This document shows positions 8,160 to 17,326 of a stretch of 64,000 nucleotides of DNA, piece by piece. The notes under the pieces were generated by a model that was not told where the DNA came from, ran no database searches, and saw nothing but the letters and a program-made list of their open reading frames with translations. The position numbers and the translations under genes were made by a program. Within the stretch, counting starts at the first letter, position 1; each line of letters begins with the position of its first letter. Source of the stretch: Marinobacter sp. ATCH36 (GTDB lineage Bacteria > Pseudomonadota > Gammaproteobacteria > Pseudomonadales > Oleiphilaceae); the NCBI RefSeq assembly GCF_023555055.1, contig NZ_JAMJPL010000006.1, positions 1 to 64,000 on the forward strand, written 5' to 3'.

Positions 8160-10970
8160 ATGAGTCTTTCCCCTGACACCCTCACGGCAATAAAAGAATT
8201 GATCCCGGCCGCGCGGGTCTATGACGACCCGCTGTCGACACTGGCCTACGGCACTGATGCCAGCTTCTATCGGCTGATTCCGGGCGTCGTGGTGAAGGTG
8301 GAAAGCGAGGATGAAGTCGTCGGGGTACTGAAGATCGCCCGGCGCTTTGCGGCTCCCGTCACCTTCCGTGCCGCAGGTACCAGCCTTTCTGGCCAGGCCA
8401 TCAGCGACTCCATCCTGCTGGTACTGGGTGATCAGTGGAGAGATCACGAGATTCGTAATGAAGGTCGCCAGATCCGTCTGCAGCCGGGAATCATTGGTGC
8501 CCAGGCTAATGCCTGGCTGGCGCCATACGGCTATAAGATCGGCCCTGACCCCGCGTCCATCAATGCCTGCAAAATCGGTGGCATTGTTGCCAATAACGCC
8601 AGTGGCATGTGCTGCGGCACTGCCCAGAATACCTATCATACTCTCGCCAGTATGCGCCTTGTGCTGGCGGATGGGGCAGTGGTGGATACCGAAGACTTCG
8701 CCAGTGTGAAAGTCTTCCGGTCCAGCCACGCCGGGCTACTTGCGGAACTGGAAAAGCTGGCGGCTGAGACGCGGGCAAACACCGAGCTGGCGGACCGTAT
8801 CCGCCACAAGTATCGGCTGAAAAACACCACCGGCCTGTCACTCAATGCCCTGGTGGACTACAGCGACCCAATGGATATTCTCACCCACCTGATGGTGGGT
8901 TCTGAGGGCACCCTGGGGTTTGTAAGCTCGGTGACCTATAACACGGTGCCGGATTATCCCAATAAGGCCACGGCACTGCTGGTTTTCACTAATGCAGACA
9001 GTTGCTGTCGCGCGGCGGCCCTTCTGCGGTCACAGCCGGTAGATGCCGTAGAGCTGCTGGACCGGCGAAGTCTGCGCTCCGTTCAGGACAAGCCCGGTCT
9101 TCCGGGATGGATACATGGATTGTCGGATAACGCCTGCGCCCTGTTGATTGAAACAAGAGCTCCGGACCAGGCCGTGTTGAAAGAGCAACTGGTAAAGATC
9201 AAGGCCGCTCTGGCGGACTTCCCGGTTGAGGAAAAGGTGGATTTCACCACTGACCCCAAGGTGTCGGATCTGTTGTGGGCCATCCGCAAGGGTACTTTCC
9301 CGGCCGTAGGTGCGGTGCGCCCAACCGGTACCACGGTCATTATCGAAGACGTTACCTTCCCGCTTGACCAGCTGGCCGAGGGCGTCAAGCGACTGCAGTC
9401 GCTGTTTGTGAAACACGGCTATGACGACGCCATTATTTTTGGCCATGCCCTGGAAGGCAATCTTCACTTTGTGTTTCCCCAGGGGTTTGATGACCCTGCC
9501 GAGGTGGCGCGCTACGACGCCTTCATGAAAGATGTCTCGCAACTGGTGGCGGTTGAGTTCGGCGGTTCTCTCAAGGCCGAACACGGTACCGGTCGCAATA
9601 TGGCACCTTTTGTGGAGCTGGAGTGGGGGCACGACGCCTGGGAGCTGATGTGGAAGATCAAGGGCCTGCTGGACCCGGACAACCTGCTGAATCCGGATGT
9701 GGTTCTTTCCAGGGATCCGGACATCCACCTCAAGAACCTGAAGCCGTTGCCCGCCGCCGACCCATTGGTGGACAAGTGCATCGAGTGTGGGTTCTGCGAG
9801 CCGGTATGTCCCTCGGAAGGGCTGACCTTGTCGCCGCGCCAGCGCATTGTGATCTGGCGTGATATCCAGGCGAAGAAGCGGGCCGGGGAGGATACCTCCG
9901 AACTGGAAGCGGCCTACCAGTACCACGGCATAGATACCTGTGCGGCCACCGGCTTGTGCGCCCAGCGATGCCCGGTGGATATCAACACTGGCGACCTGGT
10001 GCGCAAGTTGCGGGCACAGAAAACGGGCCACCACGGCACAGCCAATTGGGTGGCGGGGCATTTTCCGACTGTGTTGCGGGGCACGCGGTTCGTGCTTGCC
10101 ATGGCCTCTGGCGCGGAAAAACTCCTCGGCGCTCCGAGGCTGGCAAAGCTGAGTGCAGGGATGAGTAAAATTTCGGGGCAGCGACTGCCACAATGGGATC
10201 CGGCCATGCCACAGCCCATCCGTTTTGTTCCGCCGGTACCGACGGCGGATAGTGGCGCACCAAGGGTGGTATACCTGCCCGCCTGCGTCTCCCGTGTGAT
10301 GGGGCCGGCCATTACTGACGCTGAGCAAACAACATTGCAGGACAAAACCCGCCAATTACTGAAGAAGGGCGGTTACCAGGTGGTTCATCCCCAGGGGCTG
10401 GATGCGCTTTGTTGTGGCCAGCCTTTCGCCTCCAAGGGTTACCCGGAACAGGCAGATCGCAAGAAATCCGAGCTATTGGATGCGTTGCTCGCCGCTACGC
10501 GTAATGGCAAGGATCCGGTGTATTGCGATACCAGCCCGTGCACGTTGCAGATTCAGGAAGCGGCGCGCGAGCTGGGCCTTGACCTGTACGATCCGGTGAA
10601 ATTTATCCGCGAGAAGCTGGTTGATCGTCTGGTGTTTAAGCCCGAAGAGACACCCATCGCCATTCACGTTACCTGCAGTACGCAGCATCTTGGTGAGTCC
10701 CAGGGGTTGATCGATATCGCCCGACGCTGCAGCACCAATGTGGTGATTCCGGAGGATATTCACTGCTGCGCTTTTGCCGGCGACAAAGGGTTCAATGTGC
10801 CGGAGCTGAACAACCATGCACTGCGCACGCTGCCGCGCCAGATAGAAGGTTGCACTGAGGGGATCTCCACCAGCCGTACCTGCGAGATCGGCCTGAGCCG
10901 GCACGGCGGGATTGATTACCACGGGCTTGTTTACCTGGTAGACCGGGTGACACAAGCCGCGACTCAATGA
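8160..10970 (+). CDS. FAD-binding and Fe-S oxidoreductase, D-lactate dehydrogenase type
   Basis: This 936-residue three-part enzyme has an N-terminal FAD-binding (PCMH) domain with RAAGTSLSGQ near residue 70. A FAD-linked oxidase C-terminal domain contains GHALEGNLHF. Then come two 4Fe-4S clusters (CIECGFCEPVCP from Cys540 and CAATGLCAQRCP from about 594) and CCG domains with CCGQPF and CCAFAGDKG. This is the architecture of the quinone-reducing D-lactate or D-2-hydroxyacid dehydrogenases (Dld-II type) of pseudomonads, in which GlcD- and GlcF-like parts are fused. It likely oxidises D-lactate to pyruvate at the membrane. Its 3' end overlaps the convergent MscS gene by 7 bases. Confidence 0.85.
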   Translation: MSLSPDTLTAIKELIPAARVYDDPLSTLAYGTDASFYRLIPGVVVKVESEDEVVGVLKIARRFAAPVTFRAAGTSLSGQAISDSILLVLGDQWRDHEIRNEGRQIRLQPGIIGAQANAWLAPYGYKIGPDPASINACKIGGIVANNASGMCCGTAQNTYHTLASMRLVLADGAVVDTEDFASVKVFRSSHAGLLAELEKLAAETRANTELADRIRHKYRLKNTTGLSLNALVDYSDPMDILTHLMVGSEGTLGFVSSVTYNTVPDYPNKATALLVFTNADSCCRAAALLRSQPVDAVELLDRRSLRSVQDKPGLPGWIHGLSDNACALLIETRAPDQAVLKEQLVKIKAALADFPVEEKVDFTTDPKVSDLLWAIRKGTFPAVGAVRPTGTTVIIEDVTFPLDQLAEGVKRLQSLFVKHGYDDAIIFGHALEGNLHFVFPQGFDDPAEVARYDAFMKDVSQLVAVEFGGSLKAEHGTGRNMAPFVELEWGHDAWELMWKIKGLLDPDNLLNPDVVLSRDPDIHLKNLKPLPAADPLVDKCIECGFCEPVCPSEGLTLSPRQRIVIWRDIQAKKRAGEDTSELEAAYQYHGIDTCAATGLCAQRCPVDINTGDLVRKLRAQKTGHHGTANWVAGHFPTVLRGTRFVLAMASGAEKLLGAPRLAKLSAGMSKISGQRLPQWDPAMPQPIRFVPPVPTADSGAPRVVYLPACVSRVMGPAITDAEQTTLQDKTRQLLKKGGYQVVHPQGLDALCCGQPFASKGYPEQADRKKSELLDALLAATRNGKDPVYCDTSPCTLQIQEAARELGLDLYDPVKFIREKLVDRLVFKPEETPIAIHVTCSTQHLGESQGLIDIARRCSTNVVIPEDIHCCAFAGDKGFNVPELNNHALRTLPRQIEGCTEGISTSRTCEIGLSRHGGIDYHGLVYLVDRVTQAATQ

Positions 10971-12037
10971 TCCGGCTTATCGACCAGCCGGGCGCGTACA
11001 CGGGGCAGGTGCTCGGGGTATTGCTCCTGGATAAAGGTAATGAGGCCCTCGCGGATAGCGCAGCGGAGGTTCCAGAGCGCCGAGGAGTCTATGGCACTCA
11101 TGAACAGGCGGACCTGGATGGTGGTCTCTCCGGCGTCTGTGACCTGTACGGTACTGATGTTCCCGTTCCATTCCGGTGATTGTTGCAGCAGTCTGTTGAA
11201 TTCTGTTCGTATCGGCTCAACTGGCATGCCGTAGTCAACATTGATGAATACCGTCCCGGCCAGCTCGGTGTCGTTTCTGGTCCAGTTCTGGAACGGGTTC
11301 TCGATAAACCATTGCAGCGGCACAACCAGCCGCCTCAGGTCCCATACTCTCAGAACAACGTAGGTGGCGGTTACTTCCTCCACCCAGCACCACTCGCCTT
11401 GTACATAAAGAACGTCATCAATGCGAAAAGGCTGGGTCAGCGCGATCTGCATCCCCGCAAGCAGGTTGCCGAGCACTGGCTTGGCCGCGAAGCCCAGAAT
11501 GATGCCGCCGATACCCGCTGACGCCAGCAGGCCGCTGCCGAGGTGACGAACCGGTTCGAAGGTGACCAGTGCAGCGCCCATGCCCACGATGACAATAAGA
11601 ATATTCAGTACCCTCACCAGAAAACGTGTCTGCGTTTCTACCTTGCGGGCACGCTTCCACTGGCCTTCCAAGACCGGGTTCAAAGAGACGATGACATCTC
11701 CGATGGCAGAGGTGCAGCGCACCAGGGCCCAGGTGACAGCGACAATCAACAGCAGCGTGGCGGCGTGTTGAAAGGTGGCCAGAAATGGCAAGTCAGGAGA
11801 AGCAGCCTCCAGAATCCCGTTCAGAACCAGCAGGGCCAGAACAACGCCTAAAGCTGGAGCCGAGGCATCAAAAAAAAGGCGCGGAACGGTCCTGCTGCGG
11901 GTCAGTCGCTGAATAATGGCCAGCACACCTTTAAAAACCAGCAAGGTGACAACCACCGATAGCAGGGCGGTCAGTCCAGGATAAAGCCAGCCCTGGAGGC
12001 CGGTCTGGAGCGCGTTGAAAATGGCAGAATCAGTCAT
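10964..12037 (-). CDS. Mechanosensitive ion channel, MscS family
   Basis: This 357-residue membrane protein has several N-terminal hydrophobic helices. The Gly/Ala-rich pore-lining helix and beta-domain of MscS follow (LLASAGIGGIILGFAAKPVLGN, split by family as TM3, then NLLAGMQIALTQPFRIDD). MscS channels release solutes on hypo-osmotic shock. The ATG at 12037 precedes an amphipathic start. The gene overlaps the 3' end of the lactate-type dehydrogenase by 7 bases on the opposite strand. Confidence 0.9.
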   Translation of the reverse strand: MTDSAIFNALQTGLQGWLYPGLTALLSVVVTLLVFKGVLAIIQRLTRSRTVPRLFFDASAPALGVVLALLVLNGILEAASPDLPFLATFQHAATLLLIVAVTWALVRCTSAIGDVIVSLNPVLEGQWKRARKVETQTRFLVRVLNILIVIVGMGAALVTFEPVRHLGSGLLASAGIGGIILGFAAKPVLGNLLAGMQIALTQPFRIDDVLYVQGEWCWVEEVTATYVVLRVWDLRRLVVPLQWFIENPFQNWTRNDTELAGTVFINVDYGMPVEPIRTEFNRLLQQSPEWNGNISTVQVTDAGETTIQVRLFMSAIDSSALWNLRCAIREGLITFIQEQYPEHLPRVRARLVDKPDH

Positions 12038-12149
12038 GGGTTATCGATTTTGAATCAGCAGGTGAGCCAGTGTGCGGTTCCATTCAGTGTAAACTGCTTT
12101 TGTGCAGCGTGATATGGTTGCCGTGTTCTCCTCGGCTAAGAGAAATTCT

Positions 12150-12824
12150 ATGAAAGTGATGCTACTGGGCGCCACCGGCCTGACCGGCGGTAAAGTCCTG
12201 GAGCGGTTGCTGGCGAATGACCGTGTGTCTTCGGTTGTCGCGCCGGTGCGCCGCGAAATTGCACTGACTCATGAAAAACTTGAGCAGCACGAGATGGATT
12301 TTGACAGGATTCGTGAACACGGCGAACTGTTCGCGGTGGATGTCATCATCTGTTGTCTTGGCACCACTATCAAGAAAGCCGGTTCCCCGGAACAATTCCG
12401 CAAGGTGGATTATGGTTATCCGCTGAAAGCGGCGGAGCTGGGCCGGGCAAACGGCGTGAAAGCATTTATCCTGATGTCCGCCATCGCCGCTTCGTCTTCA
12501 TCCAAGGTATTTTACAATCGGGTAAAAGGCGACCTGGAGGAGAGCGTAAAAGCCTTGGGCTTTCCGTTGCTGTCCATTTATCAACCCAGCCTGCTTCTGG
12601 GCGAAAGGGACGAGAGCCGGACCGCTGAAGCGCTCGGTATGAAAGCCATGCCCCTGGTTAACCGGGCGCTGATCGGCCCGCTGGAGCGGTTTCGTGCGAT
12701 TGAAGCGGATATCGTGGCCGGGGCGATGGTGAACGAAGTGTGTGGTTTGTCACTTGATCAGGATTCCGGGCCGGATGTCCGGGTGCATGAGTACCCGGAC
12801 ATTGTGGCGTTGGCGAAGGCCTGA
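12150..12824 (+). CDS. NAD(P)-binding oxidoreductase (atypical SDR)
   Basis: This protein of about 224 residues has an N-terminal Rossmann motif GATGLTGG and the general fold of NAD(P)H-binding (NmrA/HSCARG-like) proteins. Upstream in-frame starts exist, but ATG 12150 puts the nucleotide-binding strand at the very N-terminus, as is usual for the family. It lacks an obvious Tyr-x3-Lys active site, apart from FYNRVKGDLE, which fits the YxxxK spacing. The physiological substrate is unknown. It runs into a convergent DUF1127 gene. Confidence 0.75.
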   Translation: MKVMLLGATGLTGGKVLERLLANDRVSSVVAPVRREIALTHEKLEQHEMDFDRIREHGELFAVDVIICCLGTTIKKAGSPEQFRKVDYGYPLKAAELGRANGVKAFILMSAIAASSSSKVFYNRVKGDLEESVKALGFPLLSIYQPSLLLGERDESRTAEALGMKAMPLVNRALIGPLERFRAIEADIVAGAMVNEVCGLSLDQDSGPDVRVHEYPDIVALAKA

Positions 12825-12843
12825 GCACTCACCCGAAGATGTC

Positions 12844-13155
12844 TTACAGTTCTCTTCTCGCCTTGCGGCAAACTTGCAGTGCCTTCAGGGCATCCACCTT
12901 CAGTGGGAGCCTGAGTGCCCACTGAATATCCGTCCTCTCAAACCCGATATCTGACAGTATCTGATCATCCTCATCCAGCAACGGTACAAACAGCCGCCGA
13001 AAATGATGTCGTCGACGAAAGATCTTGAGCCAGAACTCGAGTGTTGCCATGAAGGCGAGCGGTGGTGTTGCTGGCATGTACAGCTCCAGTTCTGGTGGAT
13101 TCGCCGGGGAATCCGGTAGCAGTTCCGGGCGACGGAATTCCTGTTGGTTGGACAT
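12844..13155 (-). CDS. DUF1127 (YjiS-like) small protein
   Basis: A protein of about 103 residues whose C-terminal half fits DUF1127: an arginine-rich stretch (FRRRHHFRRL), then LLDEDDQILSDIGFERTDI. The start is set by CAGGAGACC at 9 bases before ATG 13155; an upstream in-frame ATG at 13206 has no such site. DUF1127 proteins in alphaproteobacteria influence RNA turnover and phosphate responses; in this lineage the role is unknown. It is divergent from a LysR regulator, a common DUF1127 neighbourhood, and that regulator may control it. Confidence 0.75.
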   Translation of the reverse strand: MSNQQEFRRPELLPDSPANPPELELYMPATPPLAFMATLEFWLKIFRRRHHFRRLFVPLLDEDDQILSDIGFERTDIQWALRLPLKVDALKALQVCRKARREL

Positions 13156-13267
13156 CTTGAGGGTCTCCTGGTCGACGATGGGCGTGTTCCAAGCATGCAA
13201 CTTCACCTTTGATCAAACAAACGAAAAGATTTAACATCTGAGTTAAGAAAAACTGAAAGGTAAAAAG

Positions 13268-14158
13268 ATGGACGGTTCAAGACCTGTGATCACCCGTGAG
13301 GCTATCCCCCTGCTGGATACCGACGTTTTGAGAACCTTCGTGGCGATTGCTGAAAGCGGAAGTTTTACCCGGGCTGCCAAGCAGGTCTTCCGCACGCCTT
13401 CGGCTCTGAGCATGCAGATAAAGCGGCTCGAGGAAATCCTCGGGCATGTTCTGTTTGTCCGTGAAGCCCGCCACGTTCGCCTGACCCCCGAGGGTGAGAT
13501 GTTGCTGGGCTACGGGCGGCGTCTGTTGCGGTTGAATGAGGAAGCCATGCAGCAATTCCTGAGGCCCACCCTGGAAGGCAGGGTAGGTTTCGGTACGTCA
13601 GATGATGTGGGTAGCCGTATTCTGCCCAGGGTGCTTGCACAGTTTGCACGGTCTTATCCGGCTGTCCAGGTAGACGTAGTGGTTGGCTCAAGCCAGCAGA
13701 ATCTGGTGCGCCTGGACGCTGGCGAACTGGATATGGTGCTGGTAACGATCGGTAATGAGGGTCAGGAATGGCGGGGAGAAGTCGTACACACGGAGCCACT
13801 GGTGTGGACGGGGCGCGAGGGAGGTATAGCGGCCAATCGTTCACCCTTGCCAGTGTCCCTCGCTAACCATGGCTGTGCCTGGCGTCGAATGGCCCTGAAT
13901 GCATTGGATGAAGCCCATATGCCCTATCGCATCGCCTATACCTGCGATAACTCCTCCGGCCAGGAGGCAGCTATGCTGGCGGATCTTGCAGTCGCACCTT
14001 TCCCCATCAGTCTCGTGCAGCCACCATTGCGAAAACTCGACAGGGAGGGGCTGCCGGCCCTTGCGAATTACCAGATCGCACTGGTGCGCGGCGGCAGCAA
14101 TCCGGTTAACGATGCATTGGCGGGTCATGTGAAAGAGGCGTTTGCTGATTTGAGATGA
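13268..14158 (+). CDS. LysR-family transcriptional regulator
   Basis: This 296-residue protein has an N-terminal winged helix (residues 15-75, FVAIAESGSFTRAAKQV) and a C-terminal periplasmic-binding-like effector domain. It is divergent from the DUF1127 gene across 112 bases. It is followed by the Lva-like operon on the same strand, but that operon has its own predicted promoter. The DUF1127 gene is the most natural target. Confidence 0.88.
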   Translation: MDGSRPVITREAIPLLDTDVLRTFVAIAESGSFTRAAKQVFRTPSALSMQIKRLEEILGHVLFVREARHVRLTPEGEMLLGYGRRLLRLNEEAMQQFLRPTLEGRVGFGTSDDVGSRILPRVLAQFARSYPAVQVDVVVGSSQQNLVRLDAGELDMVLVTIGNEGQEWRGEVVHTEPLVWTGREGGIAANRSPLPVSLANHGCAWRRMALNALDEAHMPYRIAYTCDNSSGQEAAMLADLAVAPFPISLVQPPLRKLDREGLPALANYQIALVRGGSNPVNDALAGHVKEAFADLR

Positions 14159-14235
14159 GGGGCCTGTCAGCAGCGCAATATTCACAACAATCTGACAGTT
14201 CGGATCAGTCGCAGTAGTCGATTTTTAAAATTTTC

Positions 14236-14264
14236 TTGAATATTTCGAGCGCTCGTTCTATTTT
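14236..14264 (+). promoter_or_regulatory. Predicted promoter with a palindromic operator in the spacer
   Basis: TTGAAT (14236-14241) and TATTTT (14259-14264) are separated by exactly 17 bases, matching a sigma-70 promoter at 4 of 6 positions in each box. The perfect 10-bp palindrome CGAGCGCTCG (14246-14255) lies inside the spacer, where a repressor would block RNA polymerase. The ribosome site GGAGG (14272-14276) precedes the ATG at 14285. The TetR regulator at 24086 in the same gene cluster is the obvious candidate ligand-responsive repressor, by inference. Confidence 0.55.
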
Positions 14265-14284
14265 TGGATGACGGAGGTCGAAAT

Positions 14285-15085
14285 ATGAACAATCCCAATA
14301 ACACGAACTCTGGCAATAACAACTGGTCTCTCCGCCTTGACGGCAAGACTGCATTGGTCACCGGCGCCGCTGGCGGACTGGGTCATAGCTTTACCCGATG
14401 CCTGCTGGAGGCCGGTGCTACGGTCATTGCCAGTGGCCGCCGCCGCGAGGCGCTGGAGTCCCACAGAGACGAGTTTCCCGAACATGCCGATCGGATCCAT
14501 GTTGTAACCATGGATGTGACCGATGAAGCCAGCGTCACTGAAGCCTTCGATACCATGGCCGACGACATCGCGGTCCCGGATGTAGTGGTTTCCAACGCTG
14601 GCGTGGCAACCAGCAAGAAGGCACTGGACCTCAAGGGTTCGGACTGGGACCGGGTGATTGATACCAATCTCAAGGGCTGCTGGCTGGTTGCCAATGAGGC
14701 GGCACGTCGCCTCTCTGCAATCAACCGGGGCGGCAGCATCATCATGATTTCTTCCATTCTTGGCCATCGCGTTGCTGGCAATGTGGCGCCTTATGCTGCC
14801 GCGAAGGCCGGGGTCGAGCAGCTGACCCGTGCCCTTGCGTTGGAATGGGCCCGTTATGGTATTCGCGTCAATGCGCTGGCACCGGGTTACATCGAAACCG
14901 ACCTGAATCGCGATTTCTTCGCCAGTGAACCCGGTCAGAAAATGATCCGCCGGATTCCCCAGCGCCGTCTGGGTCAGGCTGATGACCTGAGCGGCCCCTT
15001 GATGCTTCTGGCTTCAGGACTTTCCGACTACATGACTGGCAGCACCCTCGTGGTGGATGGCGGTCATCTTCAATCTTCGCTGTAA
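14285..15085 (+). CDS. SDR dehydrogenase, LvaD-like (4-oxoacyl-CoA reductase candidate)
   Basis: This 266-residue short-chain dehydrogenase has TGAAGGLG near residue 26 and the catalytic Tyr170-x3-Lys174 (YAAAK). The start is the ATG behind GGAGG, not the in-frame TTG 21 bases upstream. It heads a tight run of acyl-CoA dehydrogenase, APH-like kinase, DUF6285 protein and ligase. That is the enzyme set of the P. putida levulinate pathway, where LvaD reduces levulinyl-CoA to 4-hydroxyvaleryl-CoA. By analogy it would reduce or oxidise a 4-oxo/4-hydroxyacyl-CoA. Generic 3-hydroxyacyl or alcohol specificity cannot be excluded. Confidence 0.8.
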   Translation: MNNPNNTNSGNNNWSLRLDGKTALVTGAAGGLGHSFTRCLLEAGATVIASGRRREALESHRDEFPEHADRIHVVTMDVTDEASVTEAFDTMADDIAVPDVVVSNAGVATSKKALDLKGSDWDRVIDTNLKGCWLVANEAARRLSAINRGGSIIMISSILGHRVAGNVAPYAAAKAGVEQLTRALALEWARYGIRVNALAPGYIETDLNRDFFASEPGQKMIRRIPQRRLGQADDLSGPLMLLASGLSDYMTGSTLVVDGGHLQSSL

Positions 15086-15095
15086 GGAGCGGGCT

Positions 15096-16301
15096 GTGGA
15101 CTTTAATCTGAACCCCAAGAACGAGTCATACCGAAAACATATACGGGACTTCGTGGAGCAGGAGCTGTTGCCGCTGGAGCAAAATCCGGACGCCTATGAT
15201 GAACACGAAAATATTGCGCCCGACCATCTTGAGAAGATGCGTGCCAAGGCAAAACAGCAGGGCCTGTGGTGTTTGCAGATTCCCGAGCACCTGGGGGGAA
15301 AGGGCCTCGATATCTCTGGTATGGCGGCCTGCTACGAAGAGATGAATCGTTCGATTTTCGGTCCCGTGGTGTTCAATTCCGCGGCACCGGACGACGGCAA
15401 CATGATGGTATTGGCGAAGGTGGCGACTGAAGCCCAGCAGGAGCGTTGGCTCAAGCCCATCGTGGAAGGCAGGGTAAGGTCATCGTTTGCCATGACTGAA
15501 CCTGCCCCCGGGTGCGGCTCGGACCCCGGCATGATGCAGACCACCGCCACGCGCAAGGGGGATCGGTGGGTCATCGATGGCCACAAGCACTACATTACCG
15601 GTGCTGGTGAAGCCTCCCACTTCATTCTGATTGCCCGCACTTCCGACGACACCCGCAAGGGCCTGTCCGCCTTCCTGTTCCACAAGGATGACCCGGGCTG
15701 GGAGATCATCCGTCGGATTCCGATCATGGGGCCGGAGGAGCACGGCGGCCATTGCGAACTCCGCTTCGATGGCCTGGAAATTCCCGACGAGAACCGGCTT
15801 ATGGAGGTTGGAGACGGCCTGAAGCTCACCCAGATTCGTCTCGGTACGGCCCGCCTGACCCATTGCATGCGCTGGCTTGGCCTTGCCCGCCGCTCCCTGG
15901 AGATTGCCACCGAGTACGTCGATAACCGCGAGTCGTTCGGCCAGACCCTGGCTCAGCGTGAAGGCGTGCAGTGGCTGCTGGGCGAGGCTGCGATGGAGAT
16001 TCAGATCGGCCGTCTGCTGACCATGCACGCTGCCTGGAAACTGGATCAGGGAGACTTCGCCCGCAAGGAAGTGTCCATGGCCAAGGTTGCAGTGGCCGAC
16101 ACCCTGCATAAGGCGGTGGATACGGCCATTCAGCTGTGCGGTGCGAGGGGTTATTCCAAGGATACACCGTTGGAATGGATCTACCGATATGCTCGCCAGG
16201 CGCGGTTGGTGGACGGTGCCTCGGAAATTCACAAGATGGTGTTCTCGAAGACTCTGCTGGCGGAGCGCACGGACTTCTGGCACTGGGGAGTGAAGGCCTG
16301 A
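15096..16301 (+). CDS. Acyl-CoA dehydrogenase, LvaC/ACAD10-11-like
   Basis: This 401-residue protein of acyl-CoA dehydrogenase fold has AMTEPAPGCGSD in the middle domain, QLCGARGYSKD near the C-terminus and DGASEIHK at the active-site end. It starts at GTG 15096 with AAGGAG upstream. The next gene, a kinase, starts within its stop codon (TGATG). In LvaC and in the fused ACAD10/11 proteins, this branch of the family removes phosphate from 4-phosphoacyl-CoA to give enoyl-CoA, rather than simply oxidising acyl-CoA. The adjacent kinase strongly suggests the same chemistry here. Confidence 0.82.
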   Translation: MDFNLNPKNESYRKHIRDFVEQELLPLEQNPDAYDEHENIAPDHLEKMRAKAKQQGLWCLQIPEHLGGKGLDISGMAACYEEMNRSIFGPVVFNSAAPDDGNMMVLAKVATEAQQERWLKPIVEGRVRSSFAMTEPAPGCGSDPGMMQTTATRKGDRWVIDGHKHYITGAGEASHFILIARTSDDTRKGLSAFLFHKDDPGWEIIRRIPIMGPEEHGGHCELRFDGLEIPDENRLMEVGDGLKLTQIRLGTARLTHCMRWLGLARRSLEIATEYVDNRESFGQTLAQREGVQWLLGEAAMEIQIGRLLTMHAAWKLDQGDFARKEVSMAKVAVADTLHKAVDTAIQLCGARGYSKDTPLEWIYRYARQARLVDGASEIHKMVFSKTLLAERTDFWHWGVKA

Positions 16302-17326
16302 TGTCTGCGCTCGCCGACACCTTCAGCACGTTCATTGCCGGGCAAAGTGGTGCCAGGAGTGCTCGGGTTATCGATTTCGACAAGCTCTCCGGGGGCGCGA
16401 TTCAAGACAACTTCGGGTTGACCCTGGAGCTGGAGGGCGGCACCCGGCCGGGGATTCAGGAATTCGTGGTCCGCCAGGACGCCCCTTCGGGGGTCGCTGA
16501 GAGCCTGTCCAGGCCCCAGGAATTCCGGGTGCTCGAAGCCGCATTCAAAGCCGGGGTTACGACTCCGGAGCCGCTGTGGCTGTGCGAAGACACCGAAATC
16601 AGCGGGCAGGTATTTTACGTCATGACCCGGGCAGCGGGGAGCGCTTCTCCGCGCAAGCTGGTCAAGGCGGATTTCACTGAAGAGCAGCGCCGGAATATTG
16701 TGCGCCGGCTGGGTGCTGAGCTCGCCAGATTGCACACCGTAAAACCACCGCAGGAGTCACTGCAGTTCCTCGCGCTTCCCGATTCGGACAATCCGGCCCT
16801 AAGCAGGGTTGCGCTGTATCGCCGCTATCTGGAAGAAATCGGTGAACCCCATCCGGTCCTGGAGTGGGCGCTGAACTGGCTTGAAGACCACGCGCCGGAA
16901 CCAGGCCCGACGGTGCTTTGCCACTGTGACTTCCGGACCGGTAATTACATGATGGACGATGATCAGCTGACTGCCGTTCTCGACTGGGAGTTCGCCGCCT
17001 GGAGTGATCCCTGTGAGGATCTGGGCTGGCTCTGTTGCCGCAGCTGGCGGTTCGGTCGTGATGACCGGGAAGCTGGTGGCATCGGTGACAAGCAGGATTT
17101 GCTGGACGGCTACCGGGAAGTCAGCGGCGTCGGGCTTGACCCGGCTGCGGTCAGTTACTGGGAAGTCATGGCTCTGGTGCGCTGGGCCATGATCGCGCTG
17201 CAACAGGCGGGACGACATATGTCCGGTGAACAGCGTTCCCTGGAGCTGGCTCTGACTGGCCGCATGGTGGCCCAGATGGAGATCGATTTGCTGAATCAGA
17301 TTGAGGAACTGGAGGACGGGCGATGA
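16301..17326 (+). CDS. APH-fold phosphotransferase, LvaA-like (4-hydroxyacyl-CoA kinase candidate)
   Basis: This 341-residue kinase of the aminoglycoside-phosphotransferase fold has the Brenner motif HCDFRTGN (His208, Asp210, Asn215) and a metal-binding Asp228 in LDWEF. Its ATG shares one base with the stop of the preceding acyl-CoA dehydrogenase, and its stop overlaps the next ATG, so it is translationally coupled on both sides. In P. putida LvaA, together with small LvaB, phosphorylates 4-hydroxyvaleryl-CoA; in ACAD10/11 the equivalent kinase domain is fused to the dehydrogenase. The role in antibiotic resistance suggested by the fold name is unlikely. Confidence 0.82.
   Translation: MSALADTFSTFIAGQSGARSARVIDFDKLSGGAIQDNFGLTLELEGGTRPGIQEFVVRQDAPSGVAESLSRPQEFRVLEAAFKAGVTTPEPLWLCEDTEISGQVFYVMTRAAGSASPRKLVKADFTEEQRRNIVRRLGAELARLHTVKPPQESLQFLALPDSDNPALSRVALYRRYLEEIGEPHPVLEWALNWLEDHAPEPGPTVLCHCDFRTGNYMMDDDQLTAVLDWEFAAWSDPCEDLGWLCCRSWRFGRDDREAGGIGDKQDLLDGYREVSGVGLDPAAVSYWEVMALVRWAMIALQQAGRHMSGEQRSLELALTGRMVAQMEIDLLNQIEELEDGR

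Noticed and set aside
16301..17326. Aminoglycoside resistance enzyme
   Set aside because: Only the fold is shared. Coupling to acyl-CoA dehydrogenase and DUF6285 points to a hydroxyacyl-CoA kinase.
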